This document shows, in pieces, positions 1-12,056 of a stretch of 64,000 bases of DNA; positions within the stretch are counted from its first letter, which is position 1; each line of letters opens with the position of its first letter. The notes under the pieces were generated by a model. The model did no database searches. It saw only the letters and a list, made by a program, of their open reading frames with translations, and was not told the origin of the DNA. The DNA is from Otatea glauca. Its lineage: Eukaryota; Streptophyta; Magnoliopsida; Poales; Poaceae. The DNA lies in the NCBI GenBank assembly GCA_036346275.1, contig CM070724.1, forward strand, positions 49,601,038-49,665,037. The letters run 5' to 3'. Made by a program: the position numbers and the translations under genes.

Positions 1-949
1 CGGCTCCCTCAACTTTGCCGTCACCTCGGCGGGAGGGTTTGCACTCATCCCCGCCACCACCGGAGGCCCGGCCCCATCGAAAGCTTGGCGCCATCTCCGC
101 GACCGCTAAGCCGGCTTGGGCGCCTGCGAGTCCCAAAACCGGAGCCCGGGGAGCGCTCCACCACGTCTGGTGAAAGCTCCCGTGGGCCCGGGCAGGTGAC
201 CCTGTCACCCCCCGTAGGCTCACAACTTGTGGCGATGGCTGGCTACATGCCGGCCTCTATCCACGAGCCGGAAGACTCTTCCGACCACGACTCCACCTCG
301 ACACGGAATACCGCCATGGGCGACTCGCGAGTGCAACATGGCGAGCACGGCCGATTAATCACAACCCCGCGATTCACGGGGCCCCCATCCGGCGCAGACC
401 GAGGCGCAGGAGGAGGAACACCAATGTGGCGTCTTGAACGCGCTCAAGCTCGCCGCCCGAACTCCAAATGACAAGCGTGAGGAGTCGGATAGCGGAGGGT
501 CGAGCTCGACCAGCTCGAGCTAACACGGGCGGATGAGCCGAAACCCGCCAGTGCCGGCGGCGCGCGCGGACGTCGCGCGCGCAGTACACCACAGTGGCGG
601 GAGAATCAAGCGACCCTCGCTTCTTCCCCATGCAAGCGAATGTAGCGCGGTGCAATCTTGCCGAGGCCTCCGGGCCGGCCGACCGGAGGCCAAAGCCACG
701 TACCAGAACCTCCGGGGCTAATGGAGCGTGCAGCCATGCAACACGTGCAGGCCTCCAGCTCCTACCGCTCCGGCGCCACCTCTGGCCACCGGGCCCGCAC
801 CACCGCTCGAAGCCGGCTGGGTCCGACAAAGGCGGCGCCGTACCACAAACCACCCCAGGCCTTGCGCACCCCGGTACGCCAGCGCCTCGGCGACGCCTAC
901 GACGTTCACGCCACCCTCGAGGCGCGGAGAAAAGCGGCGGAGGAGGCCG

Positions 950-1900
950 TCCACTCACGTGTTATGGATGGCGAGCACCACCGCCGCAGCCCAAGCCCCG
1001 ATGGTCCCGGACCGCGGGCTTTCTGCCAGGGGATCCGTCAGGCGAATTTCCCTACCAGATTCCGGGCGCCCACCAACATCGCCAAGTACACTGGGGCCAC
1101 GAACCCAGGTGTCTAGCTTGAAGACTACCGGCTCGCATGTCGGGCGAGGGGAGCGACGGATGATCTCTTCATCATCCAGTACCTCTCCATATACCTTGCG
1201 GACTCGGCCCGAGCTTGGCTCGAGTACTTGCCCGCCAAAACCATGAGGAATCAACGACTTGAAGACCTCTTCGTCGGCAACTTCGAGGCACTTACAAGCG
1301 CCACGCAACTCCTGGGACTCAAGGATCGCAGCGGCGGCGAGGGAAACCTTCGAGATTACATCCGCGGTTTTCCGCCAATGCAACGAGCTCCCGACATCTT
1401 CGGCGCCGATGTCGTGGGAGCATTCATCTGACACCTCTCGCAAGGCCTTGGTGCACAAGCCGGGCTATCTCAAGCCCAGACCACCAAGGAGCTCCTCGAC
1501 ATCGCCACCAACCACGCCTCGCGGCGAGGAGGCGTGGGGCTATCTTCGAAGGAAAGGCCCAGCAAGGGCCGGCGTCCGAATCGGACCCCCTTCCGACCGC
1601 TCCGGCAAGCGGGCGGCATGGAAAGCAGATCCGCGAGTCTCAAGTGGTCGCCATCGTTGATCGCCCGCCAAGCGATGGAGTGCGATCGGTCAGTCGCGCT
1701 GACCACTTCGAGAGACTGATGGACAGCCCGTGCCCAAACCACGGGTTCTCCGTCAAACATAAGTACCGGGACTGCGAAGTCCTGAGGCACTTCCTTTCCT
1801 GCGCCCCCACGACGTCGCGGGGCAAAGGAAAGAGTTCGCCACGCCCCACCGCCGTGGAGAAGAAGGAACGACGATTCCCGAGCCCGACGGCTGTCTCATG
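950..1900 (+). pseudogene. gag remnant of element A
   Basis: Three frames together give a recognisable retrotransposon Gag core. Around 1200-1440 the reading includes a segment like LEDLFVGNFE followed by a DYIRGF-type stretch and a DIFGADVVGAFI-type stretch. These match the conserved middle of Gag in rice gypsy elements, the part that forms the virus-like particle. Near 1720-1800 a CPNHGF...YRDC segment looks like the degenerate zinc-knuckle-type region that follows it. The frame changes near 1320, 1440 and 1650, so no full product can be made from this copy as read. The start of Gag is not clear; the region before 950 is GC-rich leader with only shadow frames. Confidence 0.7.
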
Positions 1901-2866
1901 ATCTTTGACGGACCGGCGTGCTATGCCGACAAGTGTCGGCTCAAACTCGCCTACCGTGAGGTCCACACCGCCTCACTAGCCGTCCCCCAATACCTTCGGT
2001 GGTCAGAGTTCCCGGTCACCTTCGATCGGGCTGATCACCCCGACCACATCCCCCAGCCGGGAAGATACCCGCTGGTGGTCGACCCCATCGTGGGAAAGAA
2101 GCGCCTCACCAAGGTGCTCATGGATGGCGGCAGCGGCCTCAACATCCTCTACGTGGAGACGCTCGACGCCATGGGGGTTCCTCGCTCGAGTCTCCGATCG
2201 AGCAAGGCTCCTTTCCACGGCGTCATTCCTGGCCAGCAGGCCCATTCGCTCGGGCAGGTCGACCTGCCCGTCACCTTTGGGGAACCAGGGAATTTCCGCA
2301 CCGAGACCCTCACTTTTGAGGTTGTGGATTTCCCCGGCTCCTATCACGCTATCTTGGGGCGCCGTACTCGCCAAGTTCATGGCGATCCCGGCTACACCTA
2401 CCTCAAGCTGAAGATGCCCGGGCCACGAGGAATCATCACCGTGGTATCATCTTTCCAGCTCGCCTACAACTGGGAGCGGAGCAGTTGTGAGCTTGCCTCG
2501 CAGTCATCGCGTCTGCCGAGCTCAACAACCTCGGGAGGGAAGCCTCAGTCCGCCCCGAGTCCAAAGAAGTCGGGGCGGGATCCTTCAAGTCCGCCGAGGA
2601 CACGAAGAAGGTCGCGGTCGATCCTCGTGATCCGACCAAGACCGTCGGGTCGAGCCACGCCCCGCCAAATAGGAAAGCGCTCGTCGGCTTCCTCTGCGCT
2701 AACAAAGACGTCTTCGCATGGAGGTCCTCCGACATGCCGGGAATCCTGGGGAAGTCGCCGAGCACTCCTTGAGCATCCGGCCGTGTTGGCCGGTCGCCTA
2801 ACGCCGCGCTTGCTTCGGCGAGGAGAGGCGCAGGACCATAGGAGGAGATTGTCAAGCTTTTGGTGA
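1898..2866 (+). pseudogene. pol protease segment of element A
   Basis: A 322-codon open frame whose first half is the retroviral-type aspartic protease of a gypsy Pol. The active-site region reads MDGGSGLNIL (about residues 75-84), where D is the catalytic aspartate, preceded by a KVL-type strand and followed by the usual TLDAMGV segment. A downstream FEVVDFPGSYHAILGR stretch is the second conserved part of these proteases. After about 2450 the frame moves into a low-identity linker ahead of RT and its C-terminal third is probably read out of frame. The enzyme would cleave the Gag-Pol precursor during particle maturation. Confidence 0.75.
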
Positions 2867-2879
2867 AGGGTTTATAAAG

Positions 2880-3480
2880 AGGTCCGCCACCCCAGTGGTG
2901 GCCAACCCTGTACTCGTAAAAAAGAAAAATGGGCAATGGAGAATGTGTGTTGACTATACGAGTCTCGACAAAGCGTGTCCCAAAGACCCGTTCCTTGCCT
3001 CGCATCGACCAAGTCATCGACTCCACCGCGAAGTGCGAGTCCTCTCCTTTCGGATGCCTACTCGGGCTACCACGGATAGCGATCAAGGAGTCCGACCAAC
3101 TCGCAACTTCCTTCATCACGCCGTTCGGCTCGTTCGCTACGTTACAATGCCGTTCGGCCTCAAGAACGCGGTAGCTACATACCAAATGATGTATGCAAAC
3201 ATGCTTCAACAACGGATCGGCCGCAACGTTGAGGCCTCGTTGACGACATCGTCGTGAAGACCGTGAATGCGCACGACCTTATTGCCGACCGAAGAAACCT
3301 TCGCGAATCTTCGACGGTTCCGATAAAGCTCAACCCCAGAAATCGTCTTGGGGTCCCCAAAGGAAGCCGCTCGGCTTCATCGTCTCCGGCGAGGTATCGA
3401 GGCCAATCAGAGAAGATCTCGGCGATCGCAAGGATGGGCCCGATCCTAACCTCAAAGGGGTCGAGAGGCTAACGGGTGCC
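2880..3480 (+). pseudogene. pol reverse transcriptase segment of element A
   Basis: The reading from 2895 begins ANPVLVKKKNGQWRMCVDYT, the classic N-terminal RT motif of Ty3/gypsy elements, followed by a LDKACPKDPF segment. A MPFGLKNA motif is seen near 3148-3172, then a YQMMYANM segment. The catalytic YxDD region would fall near 3240 but is broken: only DDIVVK-like bases remain out of frame. At least two frameshifts separate the motifs. RT would copy the element RNA into DNA inside the particle. Confidence 0.8.
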
Positions 3481-3649
3481 TTGCCGCTTTGAGCCGCTTT
3501 CGTGTCTCGTCTTGGCGGCGCGGAATGCCACTCTGGTGCTCAAGAAATCCGACCACTTGGCTTGGACCCGGGAGGCTCGAAGCCTTCACCACTGAAGGCC
3601 TTCCTATCTTCACCTCGGTCTTGGTCGCCCGGCACCAGCGAACCGCCGC

Positions 3650-4450
3650 TTCTCTACATCGCCGCCATCGCTCAAGTCGCCACGGCCCTTGTGGTGGAAC
3701 GAGCGGAGGAAGGCCGTGAACTCAAGGTACAATGGCCGGTCTACTTCATCGAGAGTTCTTCCGAGTCCAAGGCTCGATACCGCAGTGCGAAGCCGCTCTC
3801 TGCGCGGTGCTCATCGCCAAGAGAAAGCTCGTCCATTACTTCGACCGGCACGCCATCACCGTGGTGACCGCGTCTCCGCTCGGCGAGATCGTCCACAATC
3901 GCGACGCCTCGGGGAGGATAGCCAAGTGGGCGCTCGAGCTCAATGGCCACGGCATAACATACGTCCCTCGGACAACGATCAAGTCGCAGGCCCTGGCCGA
4001 CTTCGTCGCCGAGTGGACCGAAGCCCAGGCGCCACCAGTAATCGAAGACCCCGAGTACTGGACAATGTACTTTGACGGATCCTACACCAAGAACGGCGCG
4101 GGCGCGGGAGTCGTCATCATTTCCCCACTCGGGAACAAACTTCAATACGCCATAAGGTTGCTCTTTGACGCGACCAACAACATCGCCGAGTACGAGGCTC
4201 TCATCAACGGTCTCCGGATCGCTGCCGACCTCGGCGCTCGCCGACTATGCGTCCGCGGGGACTCCAAGCTTGTCGTCGACTAGGTCATTAAGGCTTCGGA
4301 GCCCCGAGACGTCCGTATGGCTGCGTACTGTCGGGAAGTACGCAAGCTCGAGGAGCGGTTCAAGGGTTTCGAGCTCCACCACAGCTACAGAAGCTACAAC
4401 AGTGAGGCCGATTGCCTAGCCAATCTTGCCTCCAGCAGAGGGTCAGTCCC
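3650..4450 (+). pseudogene. pol RNase H segment of element A
   Basis: A 183-codon frame from 3732 contains the RT connection and RNase H domain. A LVHYFDRHAITVVT-like segment leads to the DGSYTKNGAGAGVV motif near 4074-4115, which carries the first catalytic Asp. NNIAEYEAL at about 4177-4203 has the catalytic Glu, and GDSKLVVD near 4258-4280 has the second Asp. The frame then stops at TAG 4281-4283, where related copies continue with Q-V-I/M, so a Gln codon has become a stop. The following frame (HHSYRSYNSEADCLANLA, about 4377-4432) retains the last conserved RNase H motif. Confidence 0.85.
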
Positions 4451-4619
4451 ACCCGGGATCTTCGTCTGCGACCTTCTTCAACCTTCCATCCAGCTGGACT
4501 TGGTGGCCGAACGATCTCCCGATTCACCTAGCACGGTCACCCCAACCGCCGAGCGGTCGGGCGTAGATTTGGCCGGGTCGAACCGCAGCGTGCTAGCCGC
4601 CGAGTCCGACTGGAGGAAG

Positions 4620-5803
4620 CTCTTCATCAACCATTTGACGGACGGGACGCTCCCTCCTGACCCGACCGAGGCCCGGCGCCTCGTTCGACGGGCAAAATCT
4701 TTTGTCCCGGTCGGCCGGACCTTTACAAGAGGAGTCCTCTGGGGTCCTCGAGTGCGTCGCATCGACCAAGGAAGTAGCGGCCGCCGATATCCATGGCGGG
4801 TCTGCGCCACCATGCCGCACCCCGATCCTCGTTGGAAAGGCCTTCGACAAGGTTTTATTGGCCGACCGCCGTGTCCGACGCCAAGCGGTCGTGCGCACCG
4901 CGAAGGTGCCAATTCTTTGCCCGGCAGACGATCTCGGCTCGAGCCTTGCGGATAATCCCCATTACCCGCCGTTTGCGGTTTGGGGACTCGATCTGGTCGG
5001 GCCCTTCAAGAAAGCGCCCGGGCTTTACTCATCTCCTAGTCGCGGTGGACAAATTCACCAAGTGGATAGAGGCCAAGCGGTCGTGGCGCCACATCGGCTG
5101 GCGGCCATCTTCTTCCGCGACATCGTTTTTGGTTCGAGTTCCAAACTCCATCATCACCGGCAACGGGCGCAGATTCACGTGGAAGGAGTTCCTCGAGTTC
5201 TGCGGCGACTTCAACATCCGTGTCGATTGGGCGGTGTGGCCCATCCGCAAACTAACGGCGGTCGAACGTCGCGAACGGCATGATCCTTCAAGGACTCAAG
5301 CCACGGATCTTGATCGGCTCAAGCACTTGCGGGCGGTGGGTGGCGAGCGCCCTCCGTCCTCTGGAGCCTGCGGGCACGCCCACCCGAGCGACCGGGTTTA
5401 CACCGTTCTTCATGGTGTTCGACGCTGAAGCCGTCTTACCGACAGACCTGGAGTATGGCGCCCCAAGACTACAAGCCTTCGATGAGGCTCGGGGGCTCGC
5501 CTCACAACAAGACGCCATCGACCAGCTCGACGAGGCGCATGACGTGGCCATCCTGCGATCGGCCAAATATCAACAAGCTCTGCGACGCTACCATAGCCGC
5601 CAGGTTCAAGGGCGATCCTTCAGCGCTGGCGACCTAGTCCTGCGTTGGGTCCAAACCAAAGAAGGACAAGCACAAGTCGCCATACTGGAAGGCCCTTCAC
5701 CGTCGTAGAGGTTCTCCGACCGCACCTTCGACTCAAGGACGCCGACGGTCGCATCCTTCCGAACGCTTGGAACATAGAAAAGTTAAGGCGATTCTATCCC
5801 TAA
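4620..5803 (+). pseudogene. pol integrase segment of element A
   Basis: Integrase pieces lie in changing frames. A WGLDLVGPFKKAPG stretch near 4980-5020 is followed by VAVDKFTKWIEAK near 5040-5075, the core around the first catalytic Asp. NSIITGNG near 5148-5170 sits where the second Asp motif (usually DNG) should be; here GNG replaces DNG. The C-terminal part includes GDLVLRWV near 5630 and ends just before the TAA at 5801-5803. Integrase would insert the cDNA into the genome. The altered DNG and the frameshifts make this copy inactive as read. Confidence 0.8.
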
Positions 5804-5904
5804 ACTCTTTTCTTTTTCCCGGCATGGTCTTTACCTTTACCCTTCGAGCACTGGTCGCCTGCGACGCTCGGAACTGCCCATGGCGCCCGCTCAGCCGCTT
5901 CGTC

Positions 5905-6460
5905 GGCGTTTATGCGGGTCGGTGACCCGGCCACCACAAAGTCCATCCCGAAGCAGACCCTCTCGACCCAAGCGTTCGGCCTCGCCCGGCGCTATGGTTG
6001 CTAAGTAGCGCTTTGCGGAAGAAGGAAGTGCCTGAGTGGAGCGACCTTTAGTCGATCCAGAACACTCCTCCCGCGCAAACTCGGCTAGCTCATCGTTTAT
6101 ACGGGTCGGTGACCCGACCGACCACAAGGTCCATCCCGAAGCGGTAACCTCTCGACCCAAGCGTTACGGCCTCGCCCGCCCGGCTATGGTTGCTAAGTAG
6201 CGCTATGGAGGAAGGAAGTGCCCGAGTGGAGCGACCTTTAGTCGATCGGGAACACTCCTCCGCGCCAACTCAGGCTAACTCACGCGCTCGTGCGGTCGAA
6301 CCCGATCGGTCACGCGGTCCTCCCGAGCGTAATCCTCTCGACCCGAGTGCTATAGCCTCGCCCGCGCTATTGTTCGCACTTCGCGGAAGAAGAAAATGCC
6401 CAAGCGGAGCGATCTTTTGTCGGTCGGGAACACTCCTCTCCCTCACAAGTGCGCATAACT
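5905..6460. repeat. Tandem repeat, about 186 bp x 3, between pol and the antisense gene
   Basis: Three diverged copies begin near 5908, 6095 and about 6281. Each includes a gggtcggtgaccc-like segment, a ctctcgacccaagcgtt-like segment, a gctatggttgctaagtagcg-like segment and a cactcct end. Spacing between the first two copies is 187 bp. Element B has at least two copies of the same unit at 35080-35470 on the other strand, so the array is an original part of the family. Confidence 0.8.
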
Positions 6461-6662
6461 GCTGAGTAACCAAGATTCCTATCCTCTTGGCCCCTCTCGA
6501 AGCAACCCGACCTACGCGTAAGTGACCCTTGCGGTCCTTAAGGCTATGGCCGGTCAAACATTCACCAGAAACACAAAAGGGGCAAGAGGCGTACTGGAAC
6601 TTGTTAAACTTAAAGATTGTTTACAAGAATAATAGTCTTTACAATTAAAAAGAAGGATAAAT

Positions 6663-9600
6663 CTAACTGCTTTGTTCTTCTTCGAGGGCGACCTGCGGCG
6701 AGACATGGCTGGCAATCTCCCGAGCGTGCGGCTCGACCAAGAGCTCGAACCTGTCGATCTCTCCGTCGGTCCGATTCCCGGCGACGCCGCTGCTCACCAC
6801 CGCGAGGTCAATTCCATCATAGTGCGAGATGGTGTTGACCAGCGCCGAGGAAGCTCCAAGCGCCGCGCCAACAATCACCGCCCTCTCGACGCGCTCCGGC
6901 ACTCGGGCTAGCGAGGGCGCCAGAGCGCTAGGGCCCGCCGCTGCTCCAAGGACCCGGGCGCACACGTCCTGGCCGGCCTTGCGAAGGGCCTCGATTACGT
7001 AGCGGCTCGGCCCGACCTCTTCGGCAACCTTCAGCCGCCAGAGCCGCGTCCGCGCCGTGGCCGCCGCTTCACGGGCTGCAGGCGCCCTTCCGCCTCGACC
7101 GCGAGGCTCAAGTTCTTCTGCACCTCTGTAGATGGCAGCGGCGCCAGATGATCACGACTTACGAAAAGCGCCCACATAATCGAATAAGAAGTTGAGACCC
7201 TTACCGGCCGCGGAGTTCACCAGGTCGCCGACCTCCTGCTTGACCCCCTCGTAGGAGGTCCTCAAGGAGTTCAGGTCCTTCCGAGCGGCCTCCCGCTCGG
7301 AGCGGACTCGGCCGGCGTCCTTTCGAGCTTGGTCTCGCTCGGTCCGCAGATGGGTTGCCTGCTCTTGCGCTACCCCCTCTGCGGCGGTGGCGGCGTCCCT
7401 AGCGCTGGTAGCCTCTGCCAGGGAGGACTCGAGCTCCGCCACCTTCGTCCTCAGGGACTGAGCCCCCAGACGCTCGTCGAAGAGAGCCTTAGTGGCCCCC
7501 TCCAACTCCTGGCGGACCTTCGCCGCCTCCGACCGCCTCACGTTCAGCGCCCCTTGAGCTAGGCGCAACTCAAGGCGCAGCCGGTCGCACTCTTCCACGG
7601 CAGCCGCCCACTGGATGTCCGAGCGCCGCAGAAGCTCAGCTTTGCCCTCCGAGCAAGCCCGCAGATGCTGCAAGATGCGGACTATCCGTTAGTCTCACGG
7701 CGCGTGCGTTAGAATTTTACAAGTTGGGTTCTTTCGTCAACTTACCAGACTAATCGGCCGGACTCCCCCGGCCATCGCGGCCCAACGCTTACCGAAGATT
7801 CGGACAAAATGTCAAATCCTTCCGACTGCTCCATCTCTCGCCGGCGTCGAACGCCTTCTTCAAGGGCGACCCACTCGCTTCTCTTCGCTCGCCACCGACC
7901 CCAACTCGGGGCCTCTCCGTCAGCGAGCCCTCGATCGTCCGCTCGGGCGGGCGCTACCGTCGAGCACCATCGATGGCGATGGTGGAACCGGTCCCCGGGC
8001 GTAGGGGTCGGGCACCTCGCACTGGGCCGTCTCGGCGTAAGACGATCGCCGGCAACACCGCCGTCTCTTCCTCCGCGAGGATGACCGCGTCAGACGGCGG
8101 TGTCCTCAATCGAGGCGTCGGGAGCTCCTCACGGCCCGGCCTCGTGGCCAGGCGCGCCCTCGGCCGCCAGCACCACGATCGGCGCCGACCCGATAGGCGC
8201 CTCTGGAACCTCTGCGGCGCCTTGTCCTTGCGGAGCCGCCGCGGGACGCGCCACGGTCATCACACCGTATAAGCGCCGACGTCATAAAACACTTAAAACG
8301 GTTCGAGCGGCTTTTCGCAAAAATGTTTGAACAAAGAAGAGAAGTACTTATCGAGCCGAAGGGTGCGCGACAGCGCGCTTCTCTTTGCCGGCCCCCTCCA
8401 AGGGACAGTCTCCGGCCGCTTCCACGGTTGCCGTCTCCGGAAAGCGCGACGATAATGGCGACCGTCTGATCGCCTCTCGCTCGAGGCTCCTCGGTACCGG
8501 GGCTGTGGTATCGCCCTCCCGTGGGTCCACGCCGGACCGCCGCGGCCGGCGGGTCGAGGGAACCCACAAGACGCTGCGTGGCCGGGGTGCCATTGCTATC
8601 GGTGGAGGTTGCACCCACGCAGCGGCCTCCGACACGTCCTCACCACGCGCTGCCTCGCCGCGCTCCTTCTTCTTCTTCTTCCTCCTCTACTCCTTCCGCT
8701 TCTTGCGGGAGAGTCGAGCTCATGACCTTCGCTCGGCCGCCGCCGCGCCTCCTTATCTCCCGGGAGCGGCGCCGAGGACATGCCTAAGAGCCCCTAGAAG
8801 ATAAAAAGCACCGGTCGGACTGGTGTTAAACGCAAAAAGAAGGCGGGAAGAAGTCCACCGACCTACAGATTGGGAGGATGGGCCGAGAATGGCTTCGGGT
8901 GGCCGCCCGCCTCCATAGCGCTTCTCCCATGACGGTGGCCACACCGGCCCGACCTCCATCGCGGCCAACTCAGCTCGCCATCCTCATCCGGCCGGACGCC
9001 CGCCGTCAATCAAATAGGGCGGGTGCAGGCGCAAGAGGTTGCACGCATCCTCATGAAGGCACGCACGACCGCGTCCCGTGATCCTTGCCTCCTTAGGGCC
9101 CCGACCGCCCACGATCGTGGCCACCTTATTCTTCTCTCGCCGCGGCGCCCGCCCCACTCCTCCCCGCCACGGAAGTTTGCCGTGAAGGGCGGGCGCTATC
9201 TCCGACGTTCTGAGCATAGAACCACTCAGAGCGCCATCCCTTGTTGGACGAAGGCAGCTTGACCTCGAGGTACTCCGTGCTCCTGCCGGACCGAAGCTGG
9301 AGGGCCAGGCCACCAATAGGTGCCGCGGCGTCCTTTGGTTTGTCCTTCCAGAGCCTCGCTTGGAAGAAATGCCTCCACAGCGTCCAATGCGGCTCGATTC
9401 CCAGGAAAGCCTATCAGAGCGTGATGAATATGGCGATGTGGAGGACCCCGTTGGGGTTAAGATGGTGCGCCTCCGCCTTGTAGTGGAAGAGCATCCCCCG
9501 GACGAACGGGTGCGTGCAAGCGAAGCCGCGCTCAAAGAAAGAGGCAAGCACCACGACCTCGCCGTCCCCCGGCGAGGGGGCAGCCGCTCCCGTCGGCACC

Positions 9601-9790
9601 CTCCAACCGGAGAGATCTTGCGCAGGGAGGAAGCCCTTTTCACCAAGCCAAGCCGCGACCGGCTGGTCGAGCACTCCGGCCACAACATCCTTGCGAAAAG
9701 GCGTGAAGGCGAGGAGAAGAGAAGGTGAGTTTTCTTTTCCTTAGCTCTTTGTTTTTCCTTTTTTTCTTAGGGACAGGAGGCGAGGAAAGC
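6663..9790 (-). pseudogene. Antisense extra gene of element A (gypsy-type transposon domain plus coiled coil)
   Basis: Opposite to gag-pol, reading right to left, is a second gene. Its N-terminal region (9683-9414) includes the HHLNPNGVLHIAIF motif typical of the plant family annotated as putative gypsy-type transposon (Pfam PF04195, from memory, not searched). A GC-rich middle with shifted frames follows (9400-7750). Then come a small intron at 7745-7668 (GTAAGT donor, TTGCAG acceptor), a coiled-coil exon (7667-7152) and a C-terminal piece with an ISHYDGIDLA segment ending at 6663. A TATA box lies upstream at 9826-9833. Element B has the same gene with the same layout. Frameshifts break it here. 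The function of this family is not known; the coiled coil suggests oligomerisation. Confidence 0.65.
7152..7673 (-). CDS. Coiled-coil exon of the antisense gene in element A
   Basis: An uninterrupted 173-codon frame rich in E, A, K, R, L and Q with heptad-like spacing from end to end (VAELESSLAEATSARDAA and similar stretches), so a long coiled coil is expected. It has no signal peptide or membrane segment. The first Met overlaps a likely splice acceptor (TTGCAG, minus strand, AG at 7669-7668), so the true reading probably comes from an upstream exon ending at 7746 and not from this Met. The counterpart in element B (about 33900-34300) keeps an EEATKAL segment but is frameshifted. Confidence 0.5.
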   Translation of the reverse strand: MQHLRACSEGKAELLRRSDIQWAAAVEECDRLRLELRLAQGALNVRRSEAAKVRQELEGATKALFDERLGAQSLRTKVAELESSLAEATSARDAATAAEGVAQEQATHLRTERDQARKDAGRVRSEREAARKDLNSLRTSYEGVKQEVGDLVNSAAGKGLNFLFDYVGAFRKS

Positions 9791-9825
9791 AAGCAAGCAT
9801 AACTACTCAAAGCGCCCCAGCAACG

Positions 9826-9833
9826 TATATATA
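9826..9833 (-). promoter_or_regulatory. TATA box for the antisense gene of element A
   Basis: The minus strand reads CTCTATATATACG, a strong plant TATA box, about 140 bp upstream of the first in-frame Met of the antisense gene (9683). Element B has CCTCTATAATCG at the matching place (about 31720-31731, + strand). This makes it likely that the extra gene has its own promoter and is not read from the LTR. Confidence 0.55.
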
Positions 9834-10619
9834 GAGGCCAGCGGTAGCCAACCGAGCAGCACCCTCGAGCGAGCGTCGCGTCCACTCACGCCAGCCTGGT
9901 AACTCCCGGTTTCCAATTCCACTCCGCATTTAATCCTGACAAAACGGCAGAGCCGTAAAGACGCCGCCCCCGGGCAGTGCGTCCTGTGACCTCTCGGTCT
10001 CCACCTTGAGGCCAGGACGGTTGCTCTGGGGCGCGTGCGAGAGGCCCGCTGGGCCGCTGCGGCCCCGAAACGGCAAAAGCTCTGTGGCTTGCGCCAGGGG
10101 CCCAGCTAAAAGCTGTGGGTTCAAAAGGCCAACCTCACCAGATGGGCATAAGGCCGCCCCAGCAAAAACTTGAGCGAAGGGCAAGTATGAGGTGAGCCCC
10201 ACGGTGGGCCCTCGGTTAGGTCGGCTGACGACCCAATCACCTCTACTCGCGTCCGAGACCATACTTCACACTCTCCCGGGAGCTCATCGATGAGCGACAA
10301 TACCGTGCCTGGTCATGGACGACCTGTGGCCCATCTGGATTGAGTAGAGAAAGGTTTCTTATGGGTCGCCCACAAGCAGGCCAGACACCCTACTCTGGGA
10401 CCGTCGCTCGAAAGGGTCCCCCTTGGGCGGGACCTCCCAGGACTCACTCGGACTACCTGTTATAAGCTCCATGAGCACGACGTTCGAACCAACGCGGGTA
10501 AACGCGCGTCGCTCACCCTCCGTGTCCCACACCGCGGATGGGGTATACGTGTGGGATAGACGGCGCCACTCCTCTCGCACTACCCTCGCGGACGAGGACT
10601 CGGGATGGGTACCCCGTCC

Positions 10620-11130
10620 AGCTACGACGTAAAACGAGCCCACGTCCAGCTACGACGTAAAACGAGCCCACGTCCAGCTATGACGTTAAACTAGCACTTG
10701 GACACCCGAACCTCGCGCCGAGGCATCGCGGTCGTCCCTGCCGACCACGGCACGGTCCAGCTATGACGTTAAACTAGCACTCGGACACCCGAACCTCGCG
10801 CCGAGGCATCGCGGTCGTCCCTACCGACCAAGGCACAGCACACGGACACCCGAACCTAGCAATGACGTTAAACTAGCACTCGGACACCCGAACCTCGCGC
10901 AGAGGCATCGCGGTCGTCCCTGCCGACCGCGGCACGGTCCAGCTATGACGTTAAACTAGCACTCGGACACCCGAACCTCGCGCAGAGGCATCGCGGTCGT
11001 CCCCGCCGACCACGGCACGGTCCAGCTATGACGTTAAACTAGCACTCGGACACCCGAACCTCGCGCGGAGGCATCGCGGTCGTCCCTGCCGACCAAGGCA
11101 CGGTCTAGCTACGACGGCTAAACGAGCAAC
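10620..11130. repeat. Minisatellite, about 83 bp period, element A
   Basis: About five to six copies of a unit with the parts cggtccagctatgacgtt, aaactagcactcggacaccc, gaacctcgcgc-gaggcatcgc and ggtcgtcc-tgccgacca. Unit starts at 10935 and 11018 are exactly 83 bp apart. The reverse complement of the same unit forms the much longer array of element B (29755-30925). It lies between the antisense gene and the 3' LTR. Confidence 0.85.
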
Positions 11131-12056
11131 TCAGACAACTCAAACGAAGCAAACTCATTACGAAGACATTCATAAAGAAAAAGGAGATTTCATTATAGGC
11201 CAACAGGCTCGAACTTTACACAACTTTACAATATAGTACCAAAACAGACACAAGAGTAGCTACACTACACTACGGCAGGACTTTGTCCGCGCCAAGACCT
11301 CTTAAAACCTCCATACGGTATCGGTGGCACCGACGACATGCTGGTAGGCCCTTGCCTGGTCGACGAGACAGCCACCGCAGCTGCGGAACCGCACGCCGAC
11401 GCGCCTTCTGCCGTTCAGCGACATCGACGCAGCCGCACCAACTACAGTCGACGCCCTTACGCCATCGCCTCTAGAAGGGCCCCCCTTGCTACCTCGAGCC
11501 TCGGGATGACCCCAAGCAGCGCATCGACGGCAGCAGCCCACGGGCTCTGACTTCTTCCTCCGGAGTTCGGCCATCGCCCGATCAGACTTTCAAAGCTCAA
11601 AGCTCACCAAAGGGTCTCCTTCTTACGCCACGACTTCATCACCAAAACCGAAAACTAGAGGTGCCCCAAGCCATTTCAAAAAGAAAAGAAAGGATTCTCG
11701 TTAAAGGTTTGATGCTCAAGCAGTCAGAGTATCCTTATATACCCGAGCGAGAGGAGATTAAACGTCTCGAACTAAATGCAAGCATCGGAAACGGCCCTTC
11801 GCCGTAACCCGGCGATTCGAAGACGAAGCGGCGGCGCGCCAAGCCATGCGCGGCGTGCACAACGAGGTGATTCAAAGCCCCCGGCGGTTCGAATACCCCA
11901 GGCAAATTCCTAGGGCAGCCATCGGATGCGTTGGGGTACGCCTGGCAGAAATCGTTTGACCTGATTGGTCGGGCCAACCACTCAGGCCCAGTCACTATTC
12001 TCATCCAAGCTCAACCCCCAACCGAATCTGCCGAAATCGCTCAGGGGTTCGGGCTA

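Noticed and set aside
374..1121. Several long open frames on both strands at the left end (up to 194 codons)
   Set aside because: The sequence is very GC-rich and the readings are Arg/Pro/Gly-rich with no domain. They overlap each other on both strands and fall in the leader and gag region of element A.
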